A stretch of DNA of 64,000 nt from Sambucus nigra (taxonomy: Eukaryota; Streptophyta; Magnoliopsida; Dipsacales; Adoxaceae), in the NCBI GenBank assembly GCA_949130495.1, contig OX422214.1, positions 252,158,187 to 252,222,186 on the forward strand, given 5' to 3'. Under the pieces are notes generated by a model. That model did no database searches. It was not told the DNA's origin and was given only the letters and a program-made list of their open reading frames with translations. Shown here piece after piece: positions 32,318 to 43,300 of this stretch (its first letter is position 1; each line of letters starts with the position of its first letter). Made by a program: the position numbers and the translations under genes.

Positions 32318-32322
32318 ATTGG
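32318..32322. repeat. Target-site duplication of E2, right copy
   Basis: ATTGG against ATTAG on the left, one transition apart. Confidence 0.65.
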
Positions 32323-35050
32323 CGACCATGTACGTTGTTAACATAACACGCGGTTCATGTAGTAGATTGTCGTATTGGTGTGTCGTAGATACAAAGTCAT
32401 GTTAAGTAACTATAGTAGATATTTTAAGCAACTAGGGAGTACCACTATTAATTTCCACCATACAGTTGGCATCCAGTTGAATAAATTTATTTTGAATAAT
32501 TGGAATAAAACATCATTTAGAGCAGTTGGCATCCAGTTTAGTTTAATAAATTTATTTCAGATTTTTTGAATTTTTATCTAATAACATTTTATAATATATT
32601 TACCTTTATTGTAAGGATGCATAAATGTACTCTTTTCTTTCAATCAAATTCATTTGATGGGAAAATGTGAATACTTGAAGCTAGAAATTATTTCAATCAA
32701 ACTCTTTATGATTTTTTTCTCTAAAGGACAATGTATTTTTTTTCCAATCAAAAGGAAAATGTTAACTGTGGATTCCCACCAGTCATTAACTATGACAGTT
32801 CGTATCATCTAATAAAAACTTTTGAGTGGGAACACACCCATGAGTTCATGAACATTATTGTTGGTGTTTTGAGTGTTCATAAGAGTTTCAATTGTGGTCC
32901 AATGCAACTTTTAGGGACCCATATTATTACAATAATAACATGGTTCTTGGTCACTGGAAACTTATAGCAATGCTCCTTTCTCAGTTCTATAACATTAGGA
33001 GTGTTTAATACATGATAAAAATAGTGAACTGTTATTCTTTATGTTTTCATATGTATTCTTTACGTATTAAAAATAGTGAGTTGTTGTTCTAAAAACAGTA
33101 AACTATTATAAACAGGGATCTATAGATATTTTACCGGGGAGTACCACTACTAATATTAGTGTTTATTGATTGTTTCCATGTTAGTCATTTTAGTCTTTAT
33201 TGGTTCATGAACACCAATGAGTTCATCAATAGGGTAGTACCACAACTAATATTAGTCTTTATTGATTATTTCCATGTAGCTGTTACTCTATGGCTACATG
33301 ATTGATCAAACATTGCAGGCTTTGAAGCGATAAATCGTATAATTTTTCATAAAATAGGCATGGAGGTCAATATAACAACGTAAGATAGGTACTGACATAT
33401 TTGCAACTTTGATTTTATGGCACTATTTAATTTTGTTTATTGACTTTCTTTCTTTTTCTTACTATTATAGTTGGAGCTATACATCTTCTAACACCTCTAC
33501 AATGAATTCAGATCTAATTCCGAATATATGCAAGGAATACCCGCTTCCTCGAATTCTGATTTACTTATTATTTTTCACTTTTAATTTTTTATTCAGGTTC
33601 ATTCAAATTACTTTTGGCACTTCAAATATTCTTATAACACTCATGAGATTCCATCACAATTGTAAATCTATAAACATATGTGGTTGCCTCCAAATGTGGT
33701 TCCTGTGGCAAGAGGACATGGTAATGCTGCCTTCGAAATGATTATGCCCTTGCATCCTCAAGTGATTTATCTTTAGAATGAGCATTGGGACATGATCGTG
33801 GTGCTTCCAAAATGGATAGTGCGATAAAACCCATACTAAAATCTTGTTCGACCAAGTTAGATCCAAATTCCGACAGAGCTGTAAGTACTTTCGAGCAAGA
33901 AAATGATTGTTTTAACTTATCTAACAATGTTTTACTTTAATTCCCAAGTGTTAGTGCTAGCGAATATCTGACTCCCCGTGTTGTAGAGAACATATATTGA
34001 AAGGATTTTGTGTTGATATATGTTTGCCTTCACTTTATTATAAAGTGGGTTAAATGCTAATGTGGGAGAACATCCTAGCATCACTGTCAAAAAATAACTT
34101 TCGTATTAATCACCTAATATATAATCAAGCTAGTGTCAAAACCTTCAGTTTTAATTTAATAAAATCCATTTTAACAATGTAAACAATTGATCAAGTAATC
34201 CATTCCACAATAATGAATATTAAATAAGTGACATCACAACTGAACCCAATGTAACTGGAATAAACTCTCCAGCTTAAATGTCTAAATACCATCATCCAAA
34301 TAAAATCGATTATAATAATACCGACTTAAGTAAATACAATGTCTAAGGTATAAATGGCATAACTAGAATCCTAGGCGACACGCCCTAAATGAAATAGATA
34401 CTACAGATGTCTGAATCAATACAATGAAATAGTCTAATAAAAAATCTACAACTCCCACGACCTCCATAGCACGTCTAATATCCAACACTCTACGCTAGGC
34501 GTCCCTGTGGATGGACACCTAATATAAAAGATGCAGAAGAGAAGAGAATATGCAAGAAAATGGGTAAGAGGCCGATTGTAAAATTATTTGAAAATATCAA
34601 GTGATGAACAAGTGAGATTAAGAAGTTATTATGTATATGTTAACTTCTCGGGCTCTCTTGGAATAACAAGTTACCTTTAGTTATAAAAGAATGCGTATCC
34701 ACTTTTAGAAAGGATAGTAAGGAATTAAACATCATCGTGGATACTTTAAAAGTAGAATACCAAAATAGTCTTTATCTATGTTTCAAACATTTAAAAAAGT
34801 TGAAGATCAATTCTTAGACATAGATTTAAGCTACTGCCATCATTCTAGAGGAAGGACCTCTAATGAATATCCTTTAACTTAAAATCATTCATCCTCTTTA
34901 AATAATGGTTTTCAAAATTTCCATAAATCCAAATGACGTGATATGATGAACAATTTGAGAAAAAAGTTCTCCGAGTCTTCTCATTTTTGCAAAAATCATA
35001 ATAATAATGATAAACGACATTTAAGAGATAATATTTACTCATAGTGTCAC
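32323..35050. other. Degenerate AT-rich DNA between E2 and E3
   Basis: No gene supported. GCAGTTGGCATCCAGTT occurs twice, about 59 bases apart (near 32461 and 32521), each followed by AATAAATTTATTT. A TAGTACCAC.ACTAATATTAGT block recurs near 33138 and 33230. The frames here look random. Confidence 0.5.
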
Positions 35051-35059
35051 AAAAGGGTC

Positions 35060-35400
35060 ATGATAAGGAATTTTTTCTTTAAGTTGACAAAGGTTCAACC
35101 TGTTAGTGGATTTGTTGCCATAAATTCTTCTCATATGACTCCTCCCAAGATTTATAAATGTGGTTACTACAATTAGAAGGGACATTTGAAAGAACTTTGT
35201 TATTTACTTAAGTCGACCTCACACTTTTACAATATTAGGAGGAATTATTTCTTAGATAATAATAACACCTTGAGAAAAACACATGAACATCCTCTATGTG
35301 TTCATAAGAAAATTGGCCAAATTTTTTTAGTACACCCAAGATTCAACCTACTCCCAATTCATCTCATGCTAAAAATTATTCATTAGGAAGGACCATTTAA
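35060..35400 (+). pseudogene. Retroelement zinc-knuckle fragment, probably copia-type
   Basis: The plus frame reads NSSHMTPPKIYKCGYYN, a TAG, then KGHLKELCYLLK. This is a C-x2-C-x4-H-x4-C knuckle with the second Cys changed to Tyr and one stop inside. The flanking Pro/Lys-rich phrase before it and LLK after it are as in copia gag-pol junctions. No LTR or pol motif can be tied to it. Confidence 0.45.
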
Positions 35401-36312
35401 ATTTGTTAGATTTAGATACAAGACTTGATCACTTATTGGTCCCCTCGAATTCTACTTGTTAGAATGGTTTGCTTTGAGCTTAGTAATTCTTACAACTCTC
35501 ACCTTGTTCCTTATCTTATTCTATCATTTTAATGATTTATTTGCATAATTTATTTCTAGATACTTTTGTATGATTGTGTGCTTATATGTCACCTTTAGAC
35601 AATACTAAGACTAATCTATTTGATTTATCTTCACACGATGATTGTGTCTTGGTTGTGTTTGTGTTTATGACTATTAACTTTACGATTAGAATTTAAAATA
35701 TTTGGAAAATCTACGATTCTTTGAGCTTGATTTATCTTAATAATATGCCATAACTTGTCTCACTTACACCGCACCACATTTTGAGAGTTATCCTATGAAC
35801 TAAAGAACGAAGTTCTTTTTAAAAATGTTTTATGGAATTTAAAAAATGCATGTGAATTAAAAAAAAGGCCATAATTTTTTCCTAACACTTGTGAGCTTTG
35901 TATATTCACATTGTAGTAAAAAATTTTACATATTTAAAATCATGAGAGGTGATGTTTATAGGGCTGTAACTTTGAGTGGAATCATAATACTTTTGAATGT
36001 TTGAAATAATATCATATCATTATAATGGATGATTGAAAGATGCCACATGCCAAAAAAATGGTGTTTGAAATATTTATATCCATCCATAAACTAAATTATC
36101 TCAAGGATGTGAAACAAAGGTTTTAATCATAAATTAGTTACGCTTTAAAGATAAATGAGGCCTTTCAAAAAAAAAATCTTTCAAAGTTTAAATTCCTTAG
36201 TAAAATTTCTATTTCAACATTTGTTTTTATTTCATGGGATAAAATTCTCCTATTTGTTTACTTTTTCCGCACATGTGTTATCTCCCATGTGATCTTATAA
36301 ATTAACTTAAAA
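35401..36312. other. AT-rich DNA before E3, nothing recognised
   Basis: No coding or structural signal beyond low-complexity AT-rich stretches. Confidence 0.5.
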
Positions 36313-36317
36313 ACATA

Positions 36318-37193
36318 TTAGAAGAGTGCAGTTGCGTTCAAATAGGGAAGCTATTTAATTAAACACAGTTTTTATCAATTAAGTCCTAAAAATGCATCTA
36401 GGTGTTATTAAATAAGATGATGAAACAAGCAAGAACATTCAAACACACACATGTGAGGAAAAATCCCCCAAAGGGTCAAAACCTTTTATTTTTACTATAA
36501 TATTGTAAGGAACGGTTACACGGATTACAGTAAAAATACAATGACACAGAAATACCCGCGGGTGTCGGTTCTGATGTCGGCGGCTGGAACTTTCCTTTTT
36601 CAGGAGGGCAGCAATGAAGAAGAAGGACGGTCTTCTCCACAAGAGTATGAACAGACACAAGGTTGTGTTCTTGGGGTATAAAGGATTCACAAAGGTATGA
36701 AAAATTATTTGAATCAAAACATGAGTCTTGGGACTCAAAAGGGTGAAGACTTAGAGTATTTAGGACTCTTAAAATTTTCTATGAAAGTCTTGGAAAACAA
36801 CTCCCCGAAGTTGTTTAAATAAAGAAACATGGGATTGAAAAATCTCAATCAGATTTGGTCCATTTTATCTCAAGCGGATCGATCTGGCTTGGAGGCGGAT
36901 CGATCCGACCTCGGACTGATTCATTTTTAAAAGTGGCTTCATCGATTTACATTCGATCCAGGGTATACTGGTTCTGATGCACAACGAATCAGTCAGGTAT
37001 GAAAGTGGACCGGTCCGGAGGCGGATCGGTTCATTTTTAAAAGGGGCGGACCAGTCTAGTTATGTAGAAACCAAATTCCAAGGGAAGATGCTTTTGATAT
37101 TCGGATCCATTGATGTAGAGGCGATCTTGAATTTCTTCAACGGTGTAACGGCTTACGACATACAAATAGATAATGGACAAAAATGTCCTTAAA
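36318..37193 (-). repeat. E3 3' LTR (left copy)
   Basis: Aligns to the right LTR throughout. Its termini have decayed: TT instead of TG at the left and AA instead of CA at the right. It contains several GGATCGATC-like and GGACCGGTCC-like words. Confidence 0.85.
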
Positions 37194-37205
37194 AATCTCC
37201 CCTTA
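37194..37205 (-). promoter_or_regulatory. E3 polypurine tract
   Basis: On the minus strand TAAGGGGAGATT abuts the 3' LTR. Confidence 0.65.
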
Positions 37206-38732
37206 TGTCTATGCCGGTACATACATAAAAATCCGAATTATCAACTAACAAATTTGCCTATACAAATCTACCCTTCCATGAACCCAAAACTGAAAAGGTA
37301 CAAGTGAATAAGTCTTTATCATTTACTCTTCAAGTCTTCAAAAATAATCAAAACTTTTCTCATCAGGGTGTGCAATCAATTGATCTTTAATCTTTGTATC
37401 TTCGTACCTACACATGAGATAAAGCAAAATACCAAGTGACGTATCGAGTTTGAGATGAGATAAAAATATATACCAATTTATGATGAAAGCATAAGTCAAA
37501 TCTCAAAGCTCCCCCGAAATTCAAACTACATGATAATTCTTTCTCCCCCTTTTTATGATGTCCCTAAATAGACAAATGAGAAGAATGAATCAAATAAGAA
37601 AAATCGGGGTGTCACAAGGAATAAGAAACTATTTTTTTTTAAAGTTTTCAGAATTTTTCAAACAAAACAAACAAAAATCACACCATGAACGAACACAAAA
37701 CAACCAAGTCGATGATAGCGTAAATGTAGAGATGTGAACAAATTCGATAGAAAAATCAGTGCATACAAACATGACATATGTGCACGATGAATATCAGATA
37801 CTCCTAACGAATTAACTCAAAATCTTCCTTTGGTGTAAAAAGTTGGAAATATTAGACATTGACTCAATTAAATCAACAAATCAAAGCTCAAAGTGATTTC
37901 CACGCCAATAATGTCCAAAACGATTTAATACTTTTTTAGGACTTTCAAGGAAGTGAAAATCCGTTTATATTCTCCAACCAAACTCCCTCAGATTTATATT
38001 TTGAATAAAGGCGTTCTAAATTCTCAAACTTTGTAGAGTTGATGGTGAAACCTAATGGTCCATATTTGGCATATATTAATTTTTATTGCCTTTAATTTTT
38101 TTCGGGCTCTTTTAACCTCTTTGGACCCCGGATAATAAAATTCCTCAATTTTTTAGGTTCTTTTTAACGGTGGCTTAAAATCGCAAAGGCTAAATGAACC
38201 TTTCACAGCCCTTCCCCGTTTTCAAATAAACACATAGTCTCACCAAAACGGTTTTTACATGCATTTCAATCTTGTCAAGTTTTATCGCATATTGTTAGTT
38301 GTATAGACAGAATTGAGATGGAAACACTCAAGCCAATATATGATAGACAAGTACAATAATCAAATATAGCCGTGCATGTGTGAAATAAAGGAGATAGGAG
38401 TCAAACATGTAGAAAGATATCACTAATCACATCTCAAAGACTCTAAACAATGTAAAGCACATGGATGAAATGATGTAGCGTCATAAATCTCTATCAAACA
38501 GTCACATGGATAAGTGGAATGAAATTGTGACTCGGCTATCTTAAATGCTCATCCATAAAAGGTGCAAATAAAATACAAAAATCTTTTTGTGATTTTCTAA
38601 AATTTTTATAAAAGAAAATATTTTTGGATTTTTCAAAAGAATAAATAAATAATACAAATTAATGGTACATGCTAGCAATAGGCAAAAGATACATCATGAA
38701 AACCACCCTATGATAGAAGACATGTCAAGACC
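37206..38732 (-). other. E3 region between gag and 3' LTR
   Basis: Non-coding, AT-rich. On the minus strand a GACATCATAAAAAGGGGGAG motif lies at about 37543-37562, a second purine-rich candidate. No pol motifs in any frame. Confidence 0.6.
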
Positions 38733-39488
38733 TCAACCGGGAAGAGCGGTGGAGTTTTTCAAAGATGGTGACATCTTTTGGACCAACTCCTTAAGATCAT
38801 GTGTGGTCTTGATAAAAAACTTCACTTGCTCGCAAATGTGTGCAAACTCTCTACCATTATGTGCAAGCAAGGTATCATGAGTGGGTGCATGTGCATGAAT
38901 GTGTGAAGTGGAATGATGTGACACAAAACCCAACTTAGAACAAAACTCCATAAGATGTCGTTGTTTCTTGTAGTGGGAGCAAACATAAACCGGTTTAGGA
39001 ACTAATTTAACAAAAATTTTGGGATGAACTATCCTAGACGGACACCCATGAGAATCACTCACCAAAGTGGAGAAAGGCTCGAGCACATTAGAAGTAGTGA
39101 ATGCACCATCATGACCTTTTCCAACATTCTCACCACTATTCAAACCGGGATAGGGAACCATATTATCAACCTTCTCAGATGCGTTCTCTAATGAGACTTG
39201 GAATTCCCGTGTTTGTATGAGATCATCCTCAAGGTGGGATACACGTGTCGTCAGACTAGATACCGTGTTGGTCAAGTCACATTTTTCCCTTTTTAGCTCA
39301 ACATTCTCTTCCTTCAACTCAAAAATTCGAAGACCTAGAATTATGTTTGACCTTTTTGTTTCCATGGTCTCGATAAACAACTTTCTAAAAGCTATTTGGA
39401 TCACACTTTCATCAACCTTCTCATCCTCACTATCGCTTAGGGTAGCAGGCATGGAAATTTTCTTGCCATCTCTCCTAAGTCTAGTGGG

Positions 39489-39530
39489 ACACTCAAATTT
39501 CTTGTGCCCTGTTCCATCACACTCAAAATA
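39489..39530 (-). other. Zinc knuckle 2 of E3 gag, first Cys lost
   Basis: YFECDGTGHKKFEC, followed by PTRLRRDGKKISMPATLSDS, clearly parallel to module 1. The first Cys codon is Tyr (one G-to-A change). Confidence 0.8.
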
Positions 39531-39950
39531 TCTTATTTTCTCAAGGTTTTACTTTCTCTTTTTTTCTTTCTCATAAAAACTTTCTCTCTCTCTAAATAAT
39601 CTTAACTCTTTCTCTAAAGTGGTGATTCTAAGAACTAACGCTTTGTTACGTTTTTTGATCTCAAATGACTCAGAATATAACTCAGCGTAGGCGCGTTGAA
39701 GATCACTATCACTCTCACTTGTTTCATCCTCCCCCTCACTCATATCGCTCTCACTGTCGAGGTGTCCCTGAGAAGCAGCATCCTCATCGTCGTGAGGATC
39801 ACTAAAAATGCTCACATGACTAGCCATGAATGCGGTGAAGTTACAATCATGCGGTGACTCGTCTCTGGAATCCACCGACTTGACCTCACTGTCGTCGCTA
39901 AGGGTAGCATTTAGGACAGCTTTGCCCTTTTCTCTGTTCAGACGAGTGGC

Positions 39951-39992
39951 ACACTCAAAGGCTCTATGACCCCTACCGTTGCACTCAAAGCA
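39951..39992 (-). other. Zinc knuckle 1 of E3 gag
   Basis: CFECNGRGHRAFEC, intact C-x2-C-x4-H-x4-C, followed by ATRLNREKGKAVLNATLSDD. Confidence 0.85.
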
Positions 39993-41003
39993 TCTCTCAC
40001 TTTCTTTATTAGGAGGATATTTAAAATAGTTTTCATTTTTCTTTTCAAGCTTATTTTTCTCAAACTTCTTTTTATCTTTAGAATTACCATTTTTCTTGAA
40101 TTTGAGAATTCTTTTGAAATTTTTAGCAAATAGGGCCAAATCATCTAAGTCAAAATCACACTCAGAATCTGACGTGTTTATCTCTCTTTTTCTAGATGAC
40201 TCTACCCTCTTTCTTGCCGATCGCTCACTCTTTCTTTCCTGGGCATTAAGTGCAATTCCCTTATCCTTAGACTTGACAGATATAGGAAACATATCAATTA
40301 TATACGTTTGCAAGTCTCCTACAAGTTCTTCTAATTTAAGCGTATTTAAATTACCCATAGAATTTAACACAGTGACTTTAGGGATAAAATGCTTAGGCAG
40401 TGATCTAAGAATCTTCTTAACAACTCTAGCATTAGGGATATGTTCACAAAGATTAAAGCTAGTGTTAACAATACTAGACAATCTAGCATAAATTTCATCA
40501 AAACACTCAGATTCAAGCATGGTGATTGTTTCAAATTGAGTTGTTAAATTTTGCAGTTTAGATTCTTTCACAACATTAGTACCGTCATGGGTAAGTTGCA
40601 AAACATTCCATGCCTCTTTTGACATGGTGCACGTCATTATGCGTTTGAACTCATCAGGTGTGATAGACCCAGAAATAACACTTAAACCTTTAAAATTAAA
40701 AGACGACTATTTGAACTCTTCTTCAGTCCATGTAGTGACAGGTTTTAAATTGTTCACGTTTTCAAGAGTGACAGAAGGAGGTGTCAACCCTCTTTCAACC
40801 AAAATCCAGACACATTCATCAATGGCTTTTAATGCAGATCTCATGTGGACTTTCCAATATGCATTGTTTGTCCCGTCAAAAACTGGCATTTTATTATATA
40901 ACTTCTCCATTATGAACACACTCATTTTAAAAAATCAATTTTTTAGAAAATTGATATCTTAGAAAAATTTTGCGGAAAATTAGGAATACGTGATAGATTA
41001 GCG

Positions 41004-41021
41004 TAACCCGCTCTGATACCA
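41004..41021 (-). promoter_or_regulatory. E3 primer-binding site, initiator Met tRNA
   Basis: On the minus strand TGGTATCAGAGCGGGTTA lies three bases after the 5' LTR. TGGTATCAGAGC is the complement of the 3' end of plant initiator Met tRNA, the usual copia primer. Confidence 0.9.
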
Positions 41022-41024
41022 ATT

Positions 41025-41901
41025 TGAGAAGAGTGCGCTTGTGTTCAAATAGGTAAGTTATTTAATTAAACACAGTTTTTATCAATTAAGTCCTAAACAT
41101 GCATCTAGGTGTGATTGAATAAGATGATGAAACAAGCAAGAACATTCAAACACACACATGTGAGGAAAAATCCCCCAAAGGGGCAAAACCTTTTATTTTT
41201 ACTATAATATTGTAAGGAATGGTTACATGGATTACAGTAAAAATACAGTGACATAGAAATACACGAGGGTGTCGATTTTGATGTCGACAGCTGGAACTTT
41301 CCCTTTCTAGGAGGGAAGCAATGAAGAAGAAGGACGGTCTTCTCTACAAGAGTATGAACATACACAAGGTTGTGTTCTTGGGTTACAAAGGATTCACAAA
41401 GGTATGAAAAATTATGTGAATCAAAACATGAGTCGTGAGACTCAAAAGGGTGAAGACTTAGAGTATTTAGGACTCTTAAAATTGTCTATGAAAGTCTTGG
41501 AAAATAACTCCCCGAAGTTGGTTTAAATAAAGAAACATGGGCCTGAAAAATCTCAAGAAGATCTGGTCGATTTTATCTCAGGCAGATCAGTCTGGTTTGG
41601 AGGCGAATCTGTCTGACCTTGAACCGGTTCGTTTTTAAAAGTGGCTTCATCGGTTTGCATTTGATCTGGGGTATAATGGTTTTGATGCACAGCGGATCGG
41701 TCCGGTATGAAGGCAGACCGGTCCGAAGGCAGATCGATTCATTTTTAAAAGGGGCGGACCGGTCTGGTTATGCAGAAACCAAATTCCAAGTGAAGATGCT
41801 TTTGATATTCGGATCCGTTGATGTAGAGGCGATCTTGAATTTCTTCAACGGTGTAACGGCTTACGACATACAAATATATAATGGACAAAAATGTCCTTAC
41901 A
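41025..41901 (-). repeat. E3 5' LTR (right copy)
   Basis: Intact TG...CA ends (TGAGAAGAGTG...GTCCTTACA). The inverted words GGACA and TGTCC, four A apart, lie near the outer terminus (41883-41896). Confidence 0.88.
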
Positions 41902-41906
41902 ACATG

Positions 41907-42660
41907 CTATGATTTCATTACAAACTAGTTTCATTCTCCTTTTGAGTACTTAGAATAACCATTTACATCTTGAATATGATAATTCATAAAAGTAAATGTT
42001 TAAAATCATATTTTTCTAAGTCATTTTAGAAGTGGATCATCTGAGACTGATCACTTGATATTATTGGTGAGTTTCTCATTTTGTTGAATAATCATTTTTG
42101 GGTTTGTGGAATTTTCTGCCAATTGCGCGACAAACAACGTGTTCTAGCAGCAACGACCTTTGTTGTCTCTCTAGTCAAGATCGTGACCAATGAAAAGTTA
42201 TGCTATAACGACATAACATTTTAAAGAACATCTAATCTTTATTTTTCATTTAGTTTCACAAAATTATTCTCTCTCTTCGAAAGTTAAACCGGCGCTACTC
42301 AATGTTTACGGTTCAGAAGATTTTTCAAAGATTCTTCAATTAATTCATCTTCTAGAAATGACTTGGTAAGTTTATTCTACTCTTATTCTTCCAAATCTGG
42401 AACCTCTTAAATCCACTTTAAATTCTTTATTTCTTTAAGTATGTTTTGACATTTTGTCTCATTAGAGTGATTCTTTAAGTGTACCGAGGTTTTTGTTTTA
42501 CTATTCTAGGTTTATATGAGACGAACTCCATGAATTTGACTCCTATCACATGCTTTGAGTATTTGCTTTGTTGTGTTTTATTTAATCCCTTTCATTTCAA
42601 ATGATGCTAGGTATTTTCAATAAATGAAGGTATGGGGTAGGCCCCTTCCTCCCGTAGGGA
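41907..42660. other. Degenerate DNA after E3
   Basis: No gene. A CAACGACCTTTGTTG inverted repeat near 42151 and a TC-rich stretch near 42260 precede the ORF remnant that follows. Confidence 0.4.
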
Positions 42661-42704
42661 ACCATCTCCTCCTTGGTTTGCCAACCCGTAATATTTGACG
42701 AGGT

Positions 42705-43300
42705 TTGAGAATTTTTAACTTCTCACTATCCATTATGAGCGCACTATCGATAGGGAATTCTATGCCGTATAATCACGTCACTAGATATGGGCCATTTAAG
42801 GGGCGCGTTTTGTTGAATGTTAGATACCAAGACATTGATAAAGAAGAAGCATTTCCATATCTTGTTAAAGAGTTTTACACAATGGTTGTGATGACTGAAT
42901 TCAGTCTTAAATCTATCGCTCATGAAGTTTCCATCAGCATAAACCCTACCACACTTATGGAAATTTGCAGTTTACCTCATTTTTTAAATCATTTTTCCCT
43001 TAATCAACTAGATGTTTCTTCTAGTATGGATGAGGTGGCCACCAAAATCACATCTGGTAGTCTTTTGGTGTTTGTTATGATGTTGTGTGGCATTATCAGT
43101 TTTGGATACTTTGGTTGTGTACTCATTAGGTGGGAGTACACATTTTGATGAAGATACTATTAACTTATTTGGATGCTTTTTAAAACATTTATATGTCATT
43201 TTATATTTATGGGATTTGGTTGATCACATTTCTATCATGATTATTTATCTTTCGATCCTTAGATTATTTCACTATGTGCATTTATTTAGCACACCGTAGA
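42705..43300 (+). pseudogene. Eroded plant transposon-protein ORF
   Basis: A 147-codon frame, then a frameshift near 43100 to a second frame. The phrase PYLVKEFYTMVVMTEFSLKS followed by EVSISINPTTLMEICSLP has the pattern of the putative plant transposon protein family (Pfam PF20167 type), proteins encoded by retroelement extra ORFs. The second frame continues with GGSTHFDEDTINLFGCF and LYLWDLVDHISIMI. No LTR pair can be assigned. Family similarity is by pattern only and could be wrong. Confidence 0.35.

Larger units (their letters stand above)
38733..40925 (-). pseudogene. gag: E3 copia gag with two zinc-knuckle modules
   Basis: One minus-strand frame of about 731 codons from ATG (40923-40925), broken only by a TAG near 40708 and a TAA at 39549-39551. 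Order: an N-terminal copia-gag start (MPVFDGTNNAYWKVHMRSAL), then the UBN2/copia gag core (MSKEAWNVLQLTHDGT, FDEIYARLSSIVNTS, KKILRSLPKHFIPKVT). A Lys/Ser-rich linker leads to knuckle 1 CFECNGRGHRAFEC (39951-39992). An acidic segment and a long coiled coil follow, then knuckle 2 YFECDGTGHKKFEC (39489-39530, first Cys changed to Tyr), another ATLSD acidic segment and another coiled coil. The knuckle-acidic-coil unit is thus duplicated. The style is that of Maximus/SIRE gag. It should form particles and bind RNA. Confidence 0.88.
36318..41901 (-). mobile_element. E3: gag-only Ty1/copia (SIRE-like) retrotransposon
   Basis: A 5.6-kb element with LTRs of 876 and 877 bp. Flanks ACATA (36313-36317) and ACATG (41902-41906) form a target duplication with one mismatch. 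On the minus strand: 5' LTR, initiator-Met PBS, a gag of about 730 codons with two stops, 1.5 kb of non-coding DNA with a GACATCATAAAAAGGGGGAG motif typical of SIRE-type 3' ends, polypurine tract and 3' LTR. No integrase, RT or RNase H is present. This is the layout of a terminal-repeat element carrying only gag (TR-GAG), mobilised in trans. The superfamily call rests on the gag domain and PBS. Confidence 0.88.
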
